Source: Campylobacter sp. | GTDB lineage: Bacteria > Campylobacterota > Campylobacteria > Campylobacterales > Campylobacteraceae | Direction: 5' to 3' | Length of the DNA: 8,352 nucleotides | NCBI GenBank assembly: GCA_017940085.1 | Contig: JAGAZK010000120.1 | Span: forward strand, 1-8,352 | Part shown: positions 1 through 6,574 of the stretch, piece by piece | Layout of the letters: each line of letters starts with the position of its first letter | Position numbering within the stretch: the first letter of the stretch is position 1 | Program-made: the position numbers and the translations under genes | The notes under the pieces: generated by a model | Seen by the model: only the letters and a program-made list of their open reading frames with translations | Database searches by the model: none | What the model was told of the DNA's origin: nothing

Positions 1-121
1 CGTCTATACAAGCCCCACCAACTCCACCACAGCCACAAACTAGCACTTTTGCATTTTGTAATTTTTCAAAATCATCGCCAAAAAGCCATCTTAGGCGAGT
101 AAATTTATCTATTTGTTCCAA
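1..121 (-). CDS. ThiF/MoeB/HesA-family E1-like enzyme, probably tRNA t6A dehydratase TcdA (N-terminal part only)
   Basis: Only the first 40 codons are present; the gene runs off the left edge of the window. The translation begins (M)EQIDKFTRLRWLFGDDFEKL and continues into KVLVCGCGGVGG, the glycine-rich ATP-binding loop (GxGGVG, about residues 30-36) of the E1-like Rossmann fold. The preceding TR..WLFG segment is typical of the TcdA/CsdL branch, which cyclises N6-threonylcarbamoyladenosine in tRNA using ATP. The only usable start is TTG at 121-119: a stop lies in frame a few codons upstream and no ATG or GTG falls between. An AGAGAA stretch sits about 9 nt before it. The gene overlaps the 3' end of surE by 13 bp, so the two are probably translationally coupled. 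The surE-ThiF pairing is, from memory, also found in C. jejuni (Cj0293-Cj0294). The split between TcdA and other ThiF-family members cannot be settled from this fragment. Confidence 0.8.
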   Translation of the reverse strand, partial: MEQIDKFTRLRWLFGDDFEKLQNAKVLVCGCGGVGGACID

Positions 122-882
122 TTTTTTAGTTTCTCTATACTTTCATAAGCACTAAAATCAAGTTTAATTGGTGTCAAACTTGCAAATCCGTCAAAAATCG
201 CATTTAAATCGCATTCATAATTCTTATCACTCAAGCTTTTTACGCTTGGCTCTCCGAGCCAATAATATTTCCCGCCTCTTGGATCTAGACCAGTTTTGAT
301 TTTCGTATCATAAGATCTATTGCCAATTGGCACGATTTTTAGACCTTTGTATTTGTCTTTTGGCACTGCTGGGATATTTAAATTTAAAAACTCTCTATTT
401 GGAAGCGGAAAACCTTGTTTGAATATCTTAATCACGAGATCTCGCACCACTTCGCAAGCCAAATCAAAGCCGTATTTATTTAGGCTATCATCTTGATAAT
501 ACAAAGACACAGCGATTGAAGCAATGCCTTGTAACACGCCTTCCATTGCACCACCGCAAGTCCCAGAATACGAAATATCTTCGCCCAAATTTGCTCCATG
601 ATTTATACCGCTGATAATCAAATCTGGTTTTTTGTTTTTATAAAACTCTTCAAGTGCGAAATAAACACAATCACTAGGTGTTGCATCATCTAATTTAAAA
701 TAATTCTTTTCTACTTCAATCAAACGAAGCGGACGAGAAAGAGTAATTGAGTGCGAACAAGCTGATTTTTGCGATGACGGAGCGACTATAATTATTTTTG
801 CTAAATCATTTAAGGCATTTTTTAAAGCCAAAAGTCCTTTTGAGTCAAATCCATCGTCATTTGTGATTAAAATTTGTTTCAA
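109..882 (-). CDS. surE: 5'/3'-nucleotidase SurE
   Basis: Encodes 257 residues, the usual SurE length. SurE is a metal-dependent cytoplasmic phosphatase that dephosphorylates nucleoside monophosphates (5' and 3') in stationary phase and stress. The N-terminus reads ILITNDDGFDSKGLLAL, with D9-D10 as the metal-binding aspartates. S40 in the SQKSACSHSITL segment and N94 in SGINHGANLGEDISYSGT complete the expected metal and phosphate site. The start is TTG (882-880), not ATG. It is supported by an AAAAGG Shine-Dalgarno at 895-890, seven bases upstream, and by the MKQILITNDDG N-terminus starting exactly where the family starts. The 3' end overlaps the ThiF/TcdA-like gene by 13 bp. The gene diverges from lpxB across 61 bp. 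Identification is secure from the motifs. Confidence 0.97.
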   Translation of the reverse strand: MKQILITNDDGFDSKGLLALKNALNDLAKIIIVAPSSQKSACSHSITLSRPLRLIEVEKNYFKLDDATPSDCVYFALEEFYKNKKPDLIISGINHGANLGEDISYSGTCGGAMEGVLQGIASIAVSLYYQDDSLNKYGFDLACEVVRDLVIKIFKQGFPLPNREFLNLNIPAVPKDKYKGLKIVPIGNRSYDTKIKTGLDPRGGKYYWLGEPSVKSLSDKNYECDLNAIFDGFASLTPIKLDFSAYESIEKLKNWNK

Positions 883-911
883 ATTTTTGCCTTTTTTGGA
901 TATTTATAATG

Positions 912-920
912 TGGTATAAT
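912..920 (+). promoter_or_regulatory. extended -10 promoter for lpxB
   Basis: TGGTATAAT is a perfect TATAAT (915-920) with the extended-10 TG one base upstream. Transcription would begin near 927, giving a short leader that holds an AAGGAA ribosome binding site at 932-937, six bases before the lpxB ATG at 944. The -35 region has no clear match, as is usual for sigma-70 promoters in Campylobacter. Confidence 0.6.
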
Positions 921-921
921 A
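916..921 (-). promoter_or_regulatory. possible -10 element for surE
   Basis: On the minus strand TATTAT (921-916) lies about 34 nt before the surE TTG start, which would give a leader of roughly 27 nt. It occupies almost the same bases as the lpxB -10 box on the other strand. TATAAA at 908-903 is an alternative, but would put the start point right at the Shine-Dalgarno. No clear -35 box is visible, which is common in Campylobacter. This is a weak call. Confidence 0.3.
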
Positions 922-943
922 TCAAAAAAACAAGGAAAATTTA

Positions 944-2005
944 ATGAAATTATTAGTTTCTTGCTTGGAAAGTTCTGCAAATTTGCATTTTGAGCAAATT
1001 TTAAACGAACTTCAACAAATAGATGAAAATATTGAAATTTGCGGTATTTTTGATGAGAAATTTACTAAATTTGGTAAGCCGATCTATAAAAGTAGTGAAT
1101 TTTCTGCTATGGGATTTGTTGGCGTGGTGCCGCTAATCTTAAAAGCCAAAAAAGCTCTTAAAAAAATGATAAATTTAGCTAAATCTTGCGATCATGTGCT
1201 TTTGATAGATAGCCCAGCTTTTAATATCCCGCTTCTAAAATCTATAAAAAAACAAAGATTATTTTGCAAAGTTAGTTATTTTGTGCTTCCACAAGTTTGG
1301 GCTTGGAAAAAAGGAAGAGCTAAGATTTTGGATTCTTTGTGCGATAATCTAGCTTCAATTTGGCCTTTTGAAAATAAATATTATTCAAGATCTACATTTG
1401 TCGGACACCCATTAATTGATGAAATTAGCGAGTTTAAAACAAATACCGCTAAAAACAGCATTGTATCGTTTTTGCCTGGATCTAGAGAGGCTGAGATTAA
1501 AGCACTAATGCCTATTTTTAGAAATCTCGCACCAAAAATCAAAGAAAAAAAATTGCTTGTAGTGCCATCAAATTTGATGAATAAAATTGATGAAATTTAC
1601 GGCGATGTGAGTAAATTTGAAGTAGTTTGTGGCACACAAAACGCTTTAGTTAAAAGTGATTTTGCTTTTATTTGCTCAGGCACAGCTACACTTGAAGCTG
1701 CATTAATTGGTGTGCCGTTTGTGTTGTGCTACAAAGCCAAAGCCATAGATGTGTGGCTTGCAAGGCGTCTTGTTAAATTAAATTATGCAGGGTTAGCAAA
1801 TATTATTTTTGATTTTGCTGGCAAAGATCCTTTGCATACTGAGCTTATACAAAATGAAGTCAGTGTAGAAAATTTGCTCCACGAATATCAAAATCACGAT
1901 GATGAATATTTTTTACAAGGCTCAAAATTACTTCGCTCTTATCTAGATCATGGCTCTGCAAAAAATGTCGCTAAAATGATATATTCTAGCATTAATCAAA
2001 TTTAA
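944..2005 (+). CDS. lpxB: lipid-A-disaccharide synthase LpxB
   Basis: Encodes 353 residues, normal for LpxB. It is a family-19 glycosyltransferase at the inner face of the cytoplasmic membrane. It joins UDP-2,3-diacylglucosamine to lipid X to form the disaccharide core of lipid A. Recognisable segments are the N-terminal CLESSANLHFEQIL (in place of the GE.SGD of many LpxB proteins), IDSPAFNIPL (88-97, catalytic-region D89), VWAWKKGR (118-125), FVGHPLID (152-159), LPGSREAEI (177-185) and SGTATLEAALIGVPFVLCYK (245-264), the nucleotide-sugar-binding end. ATG 944 is preceded by AAGGAA with 6-nt spacing. The gene seems to be a single transcription unit, divergent from surE and followed by a hairpin and then a tRNA with its own promoter. 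The first motif departs from the general consensus in a way I recall for Campylobacter LpxB, so I do not read it as damage. Confidence 0.96.
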   Translation: MKLLVSCLESSANLHFEQILNELQQIDENIEICGIFDEKFTKFGKPIYKSSEFSAMGFVGVVPLILKAKKALKKMINLAKSCDHVLLIDSPAFNIPLLKSIKKQRLFCKVSYFVLPQVWAWKKGRAKILDSLCDNLASIWPFENKYYSRSTFVGHPLIDEISEFKTNTAKNSIVSFLPGSREAEIKALMPIFRNLAPKIKEKKLLVVPSNLMNKIDEIYGDVSKFEVVCGTQNALVKSDFAFICSGTATLEAALIGVPFVLCYKAKAIDVWLARRLVKLNYAGLANIIFDFAGKDPLHTELIQNEVSVENLLHEYQNHDDEYFLQGSKLLRSYLDHGSAKNVAKMIYSSINQI

Positions 2006-2038
2006 TAAATTCTGTAAATTTAAGCAACAAAATTAAGT

Positions 2039-2063
2039 AAATTTGGCGTTTTGCCTAAATTTT
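2039..2063 (+). terminator. weak hairpin terminator after lpxB
   Basis: AAATTTGGC (2039-2047) pairs with GCCTAAATTT (2053-2062) around a GTTTT loop, with one bulged base. It lies 34 bp after the lpxB stop. The trailing T run is short (TTTTCTT), so termination may be leaky. The hairpin directly abuts the -35 box of the tRNA promoter. Confidence 0.45.
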
Positions 2064-2064
2064 C

Positions 2065-2093
2065 TTGACAAAACAAAAAGTTTTAGCTATAAT
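2065..2093 (+). promoter_or_regulatory. sigma-70 promoter of tRNA-Asn
   Basis: TTGACA (2065-2070) and TATAAT (2088-2093) are both perfect consensus boxes, separated by 17 bp. The predicted start near 2100 lies about 13 nt upstream of the mature tRNA 5' end. A full-consensus -35 is unusual in Campylobacter and fits the strong expression a tRNA needs. Confidence 0.85.
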
Positions 2094-2112
2094 TCCCACT
2101 CTTTTTACTCGT

Positions 2113-2187
2113 TCCGGATTAGCTCAGCGGTAGAGTAGGCGGCTGTTAACCGCTTGGTCGCTGGTTCGAATCCAGCATCCGGAGCCA
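2113..2187 (+). tRNA. tRNA-Asn (anticodon GTT)
   Basis: A 75-nt cloverleaf can be folded completely. The acceptor stem is TCCGGAT (2113-2119) with ATCCGGA (2177-2183), discriminator G2184 and encoded CCA at 2185-2187. The D stem is GCTC/GAGT. The anticodon stem is GGCGG/CCGCT with loop CTGTTAA, placing GTT at 2145-2147. The T stem is GCTGG/CCAGC with loop TTCGAAT. G-T pairs close the D and anticodon stems; all other stem positions are Watson-Crick. It appears to be a lone tRNA gene with its own promoter. I see no integrase or attachment-site duplication beside it. Confidence 0.97.
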
Positions 2188-2271
2188 CTCAATTTAATCA
2201 ATCATTAAATTTGCGATTATTTTAGTTTTGCTAACTTGAAATTTATTTGAAAATTTGGATTGTTTAAAGTA

Positions 2272-2305
2272 AATTTATGGTGGCAAATAAAAGCCACCAT
2301 AAATT
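2272..2305 (-). terminator. intrinsic terminator of the DASS transporter gene
   Basis: A perfect 13-bp stem (2272-2284 with 2293-2305) containing GGTGGC/GCCACC surrounds an 8-nt A-rich loop, starting 1 bp after the transporter stop codon. Read on the minus strand, the stem is followed by TTTACTTT. The plus-strand side has no T run, so it should work mainly for the minus-strand gene, although the stem could also slow read-through from the tRNA. Confidence 0.8.
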
Positions 2306-2306
2306 G

Positions 2307-3770
2307 TTATCCCATTGTAAAGCCGATAATCTTTATCCAAGGAATTGTAATAGCTAAAAATCCTACCAAATAGACCATACCAAAAATAAAGCCTAATTTC
2401 CAGAATTCTCCTGTTTTGATATATCCAGCTCCATACCAAATCGGACTCGGTCCTGTTCCATAAGGAGTTAAGATACCCATTAATCCTAAACTTTGTATCA
2501 TCAACAAAGTTACTAATTGGACATCTACGCCTGGAATTTTGGCTGTGATTGCGATAAACAAAGCCAAAAGTGCTGAAACATGAGCTGTTGTGCTTGCAAA
2601 GAAATAGTGCAATAAATAAAATAGCACAATAATGCCGATAAATGCCACTGTAGGCGAAAGTCCAGCAAGCATAGCTTCGCTCATATTTCCAACCCAGTTT
2701 AAGAAGCCGACATTTTTTAATCCTCCAGCAAGTGCAACCAAAGTAGAGAACCAAATCAAAACATTGTAAGCTGCTTTGTTTGTCAAAACATCTTCCCAAG
2801 TGATGATTTTAAATAAAACCATCATTACAATCGCAGTAGCTGCAACTGTCGTAGCATTTGCAATTTTGCCACCAAATATCCAAAACAACAAGCAAAATAA
2901 TGCAACACCAAGCATCAACCACTCTTTTATAGTGATTTTGCCCATTTTTTCAAGCTCACTAGCTGCCCAATTACTTGCTTCTTGTGAGCCTTTTGATTCT
3001 GGCGGATAAATAATATAAGCCAAAAGTGGAGTTATCAAAAACAATACAATTCCGCAAGGTGCAATTACTTTAAACCAATCCATCCAGCTGATACCGACAA
3101 ATCCTGCTTTTTCAGCTGTTGTGATAGCTAGTAAATTTGGTGCAAGACCTGTAAGAAACAAAGTTGAAGTAACGCAAGTGGCTGCAAGTGCGACCCAATA
3201 CAAATAAGCACCAAGTCTTCGTGGATTTTTATTTGGATAGCTATCTACCATAGGTGGGATATTATTGACAATTGGATAAATAACCCCACCGCTTCTTGCT
3301 GAGTTTGATGGAATAAATGGAGCTAAAATGCCATCTGCAAAGCTAACGGCATAACCCAAACCAAGACTTGTTTTACCTAGTTTTTTGACCATGAATAAAG
3401 CAATTCTTCGTCCAAGTCCGCTTTTATCATATCCTAATCCTAACATAAAAGCAGCAAAAATCAGCCAAATTGTCGTATTAGAAAAGCCAGAGAGTGCCCA
3501 ACTAATCGCTTTGCCAGTAGCAGCTATTTTTTCTCCAGAGCCTTCAGGCCCAATTCTAAGCCAAGCCAAAACGCCAACGCCCATCAAGCCTATTAAAGCT
3601 CCTGGGAAAGGCTCTAATACTAAAGCCACGATTACTGCTAAAAATACAGCAAAATAATGCCATGCATTGACACTTAGTCCCTCAGGTGCCGGCAAAACCC
3701 ACAAGATAAGTCCTATGGCAACTGGAATTATCCAACGCCAATTCTTTTTGAAAAAAGAATCTTGTTCCAT
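2307..3770 (-). CDS. DASS (SLC13/CitT-type) anion transporter, probably for di- or tricarboxylates
   Basis: Encodes 487 residues, mostly hydrophobic, with about 12 or more membrane segments and a short cytoplasmic N-terminus (MEQDSFFKKNWRW) before the first helix. It belongs to the divalent anion symporter / citrate-succinate-2-oxoglutarate translocator family of the inner membrane. Diagnostic parts are GFSNTTIWLIFAAFMLG (95-111), the first helical-hairpin motif PSNSARSGGVIYPI (154-167), and the second-repeat motif TPYGTGPSPIWYGAGYI (435-451), in which TGP replaces the SNT of the VcINDY branch. That form is typical of the CitT/YbhI/plant DiT1 branch, which often exchanges malate, 2-oxoglutarate, citrate or tartrate with succinate. 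The substrate cannot be told from sequence. ATG 3770 follows a strong AGGAGGT site. The gene is monocistronic, ends in a hairpin, and diverges from flgE. It has no neighbour of related function here. Confidence 0.9.
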   Translation of the reverse strand: MEQDSFFKKNWRWIIPVAIGLILWVLPAPEGLSVNAWHYFAVFLAVIVALVLEPFPGALIGLMGVGVLAWLRIGPEGSGEKIAATGKAISWALSGFSNTTIWLIFAAFMLGLGYDKSGLGRRIALFMVKKLGKTSLGLGYAVSFADGILAPFIPSNSARSGGVIYPIVNNIPPMVDSYPNKNPRRLGAYLYWVALAATCVTSTLFLTGLAPNLLAITTAEKAGFVGISWMDWFKVIAPCGIVLFLITPLLAYIIYPPESKGSQEASNWAASELEKMGKITIKEWLMLGVALFCLLFWIFGGKIANATTVAATAIVMMVLFKIITWEDVLTNKAAYNVLIWFSTLVALAGGLKNVGFLNWVGNMSEAMLAGLSPTVAFIGIIVLFYLLHYFFASTTAHVSALLALFIAITAKIPGVDVQLVTLLMIQSLGLMGILTPYGTGPSPIWYGAGYIKTGEFWKLGFIFGMVYLVGFLAITIPWIKIIGFTMG

Positions 3771-3775
3771 AATTT

Positions 3776-3782
3776 ACCTCCT
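3776..3782 (-). promoter_or_regulatory. strong Shine-Dalgarno of the transporter gene
   Basis: AGGAGGT on the minus strand, 5 nt before ATG 3770, is the longest anti-16S match in the window. It fixes the start codon and predicts high translation of the transporter. Confidence 0.8.
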
Positions 3783-3803
3783 GTGTAGGAATTATTAGTG
3801 ATT

Positions 3804-3809
3804 ATTATA
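3804..3809 (-). promoter_or_regulatory. candidate -10 box of the transporter gene
   Basis: TATAAT (3809-3804 on the minus strand) is preceded by a T-rich stretch (TTTATTTTTTTATAAT), as in Campylobacter sigma-70 promoters that lack a -35 box. The predicted start near 3797 leaves a leader of about 27 nt. The region is so AT-rich that chance matches are likely. Confidence 0.45.
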
Positions 3810-3951
3810 AAAAAATAAATATTAAATTTTTATTAACAAAGACAAAATACTATAAAACAATGTTAAATTTGATTAAATTTGGTGTTTAAATTTAGAATAA
3901 ATTTGACCATTATTAATATAAAAAGCGATTTTTTTATTAAAAATTATTTTT

Positions 3952-3967
3952 TGGAACACTTGTTGCT
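3952..3967 (+). promoter_or_regulatory. sigma-54 (RpoN) promoter of flgE
   Basis: TGGAAC-N5-TTGCT keeps the invariant GG (3953-3954) and GC (3965-3966) exactly 10 bases apart, and differs from the TGGCAC-N5-TTGCA/T consensus at one -24 position. The start point would fall near 3978, 25 nt before the flgE ATG. In Campylobacter the hook gene is a class-2 flagellar gene transcribed by RpoN under the FlgS/FlgR two-component system, so the site fits the gene. Confidence 0.88.
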
Positions 3968-4002
3968 TTTTGTGCTGTGAAGTTTTAAAAAAAGGATAAG
4001 TC

Positions 4003-6444
4003 ATGATGAGATCATTATGGTCTGGGGTGAGCGGCCTACAGGCTCACCAAATTGCGATGGATGTTGAAGGTAATAACATTGCCAATGTTAATACTTTTGG
4101 TTACAAATACAGCAGAACTGCTTTTGGAGATCTTATGAGCCAAACTTCCAAAGTAGCCACAGGACCTGATGGAGATTTAGGCGGTAGAAATCCTATGCAA
4201 GTGGGACTTGGTGTAATGACAGAAGCCACTACTACCATTTATAAACAAGGTTCTTTAGAAACAACTGACAAAAATACAGACATCGCTTTAGATGGAGATG
4301 GATTTTTTGTTCTCTCAGATAATGCTGGAAAAAGCTATGTTTATACTAGAAATGGCGACTTTTTGCGTGATTCTGCTGGAAATTTGGTTAGCAACTCTGG
4401 CTATATAGTTCAAGGTTGGCTTAGAGACGAAACTACTGGCAAAATCGATCCTACAACTCCAATGAGAAATATTGTAATCCAACCAGGTCTTAGTATTCCA
4501 GCAAGAGCTACAAGTGAGATTGCTTTTAAAGGAAATTTAGACTCAGGTGATAGCGTTGGCACTTTATCATCTCCGATTTATTCACTTGATAGTCATAGCG
4601 GTTGGCTTGATAAAAATGGTAATGCTATCAAAGAAGACAATGAACTTTTAGGATTGAGCACTACTTCAAGTGAAAATGATACAAGCCACACAGAATATTA
4701 TGTCAGTGCAAATGGACAAATAGTAATGCGTGAAAAAGGCGTGGATTTGTCAGTATTGTTTGATGGAAAAGGTGATGCTTTAAATGTATCTGAAGGTCAA
4801 GGTATTTGGGTAAGCTTTGCAGATGCAAAAGTAGTTTTTGGGGATAATGTTACTCCAATAGCTCAAAATAATTCAAGACTTCATATAAATTTAAATGGTA
4901 TTGAGATTTCTTCTACAGTTCATACTGTTTCAGATGTGGCAAATACTATCAATAATTACACAGCAAAAACAGGTATAGTTGCAACCGTAATAAACGGCTC
5001 TCAACTCCAGCTTACAAACCAAAACAATGTCGGCACAACAGAACAATCGAAAAATATCAAAATTTATGATATGGGTAGCACTGGAATAAGCGGTATTTTT
5101 AATACAAATATCATCACAGCATACCAATACACATATTCTTCAACTACAACTTCATCTGTGCATGATTACGATGATAGCCATGCAAGAAGTGTCCATACGA
5201 CTGAAGATTTAAGAGAAGCCATTCAACACGATGCAAGATTGTTTGTAAATTATCAAGGCGATATTGTGGATTCGGTTTTAGATCCTGCAACTGGAGCTTA
5301 TCAAGCAAGAACAGCTTGGTTAGCAGCCCCAACACACGGTGAAACAGCAGATCCGATAAATCCTAATCTTTATGATAATGCTACTTATCAATCAAGAAAT
5401 AAAAATGACGGCGTAGAAGTAACAGTAAATACTCAAGGTCAATTTGTAATCTCAAATCCTACTGGAGACGCATTTAATGAAAATGACGGCGATGACAATG
5501 ACAATACTCCAGATCCTATAACAGGTGTGCAATCTACAAGCAATAATGATACATTTGACAATGATTATAACATGCACATAACAGTAACTGGATTATCAAA
5601 TCCAACTTCACAAGTTACAGAAAATACGGGCATAGCAAAAGCATTTGCTGCACTTGATGGCGGACTTAGCACAGGTTCAGCTACAAATAAAGTTTCAGGT
5701 GCTCTAACTATGGCGAGTTTTACTATGACTACTGAAATTTTTGATAGTCTTGGCTCAAAACATGTATTGACAGTAGAATTTAGAAAAACAAGATTTGATA
5801 AATCAAATGGTTCTGAATGGTCAATGCTTGTCAGAGTTCCAGAGCCAGGAGTAATTGATCACAATACAAATGCTCCTTATCCAAGCGTATTAGCAGGTAG
5901 TGTTAAATTTGGACCAGATGGAGCGATTACAAGCTATAATCCTTCTACTATCACTTATAGTCCAAACAATGGTAGTGCTTCAGGACAAAGTATTTCTCTA
6001 AATTTAGGAACACTTGGAGCATTTAATGGTCTTACAAGCTATGATTCTACAAGCACATCTGAAAATGTATCACAAGATGGCTACACAGGCGGGACTCTAA
6101 AAGACATAGCTATTGACAATAGCGGAACAATAGTTGGTTCATTTACAAATGGTAAAAGTATGGCTTTGGCTCAAGTGGCTGTAGCTACATTTACAAATAA
6201 TTCAGGGCTTGAAAGTCAAGGCGGAAATGTATGGATCAAGACAGCTAACTCAGGTGAGCCTGTGTTTGGTGTGGCAGCTAGTGGTTCAAGAGGTAAAATC
6301 AATGCTAGCACACTAGAAATGAGCAATGTGGATTTATCTAGATCTCTTACTCAGCTAATCATCATTCAACGCGGTTATCAAGCCAATTCCAAAACGATAA
6401 CCACGAGCGATGAGATGCTAAACACTCTTCTTCAACTTAAATAA
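4003..6444 (+). CDS. flgE: flagellar hook protein FlgE (long Campylobacter type)
   Basis: Encodes 813 residues that form the extracellular hook, the curved universal joint between rod and filament; it is secreted by the flagellar type III apparatus. The N-terminal D0 rod/hook box reads MMRSLWSGVSGLQAHQIAMD and then NNIANVNTFGYK. The C-terminal D0 helix reads SRSLTQLIIIQRGYQANSK and ends TSDEMLNTLLQLK. The protein is about twice the length of enteric FlgE (about 400 residues), because of large surface domains in the middle, as in C. jejuni Cj1729c. Within that middle, about 294-345 resembles a flagellin/hook IN-type motif (HINLNGIEIS...VSDVANTINN), and 489-505 is an Asp/Asn-rich run. AAGGA lies at 3992-3996. 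Two adjacent ATG codons (4003, 4006) are both possible starts; the first has the better spacing. It has its own RpoN promoter and a strong terminator, so it is a single-gene unit. Confidence 0.97.
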   Translation: MMRSLWSGVSGLQAHQIAMDVEGNNIANVNTFGYKYSRTAFGDLMSQTSKVATGPDGDLGGRNPMQVGLGVMTEATTTIYKQGSLETTDKNTDIALDGDGFFVLSDNAGKSYVYTRNGDFLRDSAGNLVSNSGYIVQGWLRDETTGKIDPTTPMRNIVIQPGLSIPARATSEIAFKGNLDSGDSVGTLSSPIYSLDSHSGWLDKNGNAIKEDNELLGLSTTSSENDTSHTEYYVSANGQIVMREKGVDLSVLFDGKGDALNVSEGQGIWVSFADAKVVFGDNVTPIAQNNSRLHINLNGIEISSTVHTVSDVANTINNYTAKTGIVATVINGSQLQLTNQNNVGTTEQSKNIKIYDMGSTGISGIFNTNIITAYQYTYSSTTTSSVHDYDDSHARSVHTTEDLREAIQHDARLFVNYQGDIVDSVLDPATGAYQARTAWLAAPTHGETADPINPNLYDNATYQSRNKNDGVEVTVNTQGQFVISNPTGDAFNENDGDDNDNTPDPITGVQSTSNNDTFDNDYNMHITVTGLSNPTSQVTENTGIAKAFAALDGGLSTGSATNKVSGALTMASFTMTTEIFDSLGSKHVLTVEFRKTRFDKSNGSEWSMLVRVPEPGVIDHNTNAPYPSVLAGSVKFGPDGAITSYNPSTITYSPNNGSASGQSISLNLGTLGAFNGLTSYDSTSTSENVSQDGYTGGTLKDIAIDNSGTIVGSFTNGKSMALAQVAVATFTNNSGLESQGGNVWIKTANSGEPVFGVAASGSRGKINASTLEMSNVDLSRSLTQLIIIQRGYQANSKTITTSDEMLNTLLQLK

Positions 6445-6450
6445 TTCTTA

Positions 6451-6497
6451 GTCAAATTTGCTCAAATTTGAGCAAATTTGACCCCCTTTATTTTTTT
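6451..6497 (+). terminator. flgE terminator within a perfect 32-bp palindrome
   Basis: Positions 6451-6482 are a perfect inverted repeat centred between 6466 and 6467, made of three successive CAAATTTG octamers joined by CT and AG. In RNA it would fold as a 14-bp stem with a 4-nt loop, followed by CCCC and then TTTATTTTTTT (6487-6497). It lies 7 bp after the flgE stop. The C run between stem and T tract is atypical. Because the palindrome is symmetric it could also terminate from the other strand, but no minus-strand gene is near. Confidence 0.75.
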
Positions 6498-6537
6498 AAA
6501 TTTGTTCTAAATTTATCTCAAATTTATCATAAAGTAT

Positions 6538-6543
6538 TATAAT
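6538..6543 (+). promoter_or_regulatory. candidate -10 box for the TPR-RNase HI/III operon
   Basis: TATAAT (6538-6543) lies 31 nt before the TTG start at 6575 and just past the flgE terminator. The upstream bases are T-rich and show no -35 match. A TAAGGA ribosome binding site follows at 6564-6569. Confidence 0.5.
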
Positions 6544-6574
6544 CCATACAAACTCGTGATAAATAAGGATTACT

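Noticed and set aside
2113..2274. tRNA-Asn as an integration site for a mobile element
   Set aside because: No integrase, direct repeat of the tRNA 3' end, or foreign-looking gene follows; the next gene is an ordinary transporter.
2275..2799. Minus-strand open frame of 174 codons rich in Cys, Trp and Tyr
   Set aside because: It lies inside the transporter gene on the same strand in another frame, has a composition unlike real proteins here, and shows no family motif.
2776..3657. Two plus-strand open frames (2776-3009 and 3385-3657) opposite the transporter
   Set aside because: They are antisense shadows of a clear membrane-protein gene, without ribosome sites or recognisable domains.
4930..5335. 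Minus-strand open frames inside flgE
   Set aside because: Short, antisense to a well-supported hook protein, and lacking motifs or start signals.
6451..6530. Repeated CAAATTTG/AAATTT words as a CRISPR or iteron array
   Set aside because: The copies are contiguous or irregularly spaced, no spacers or replication genes are present, and the same words occur across the whole window.
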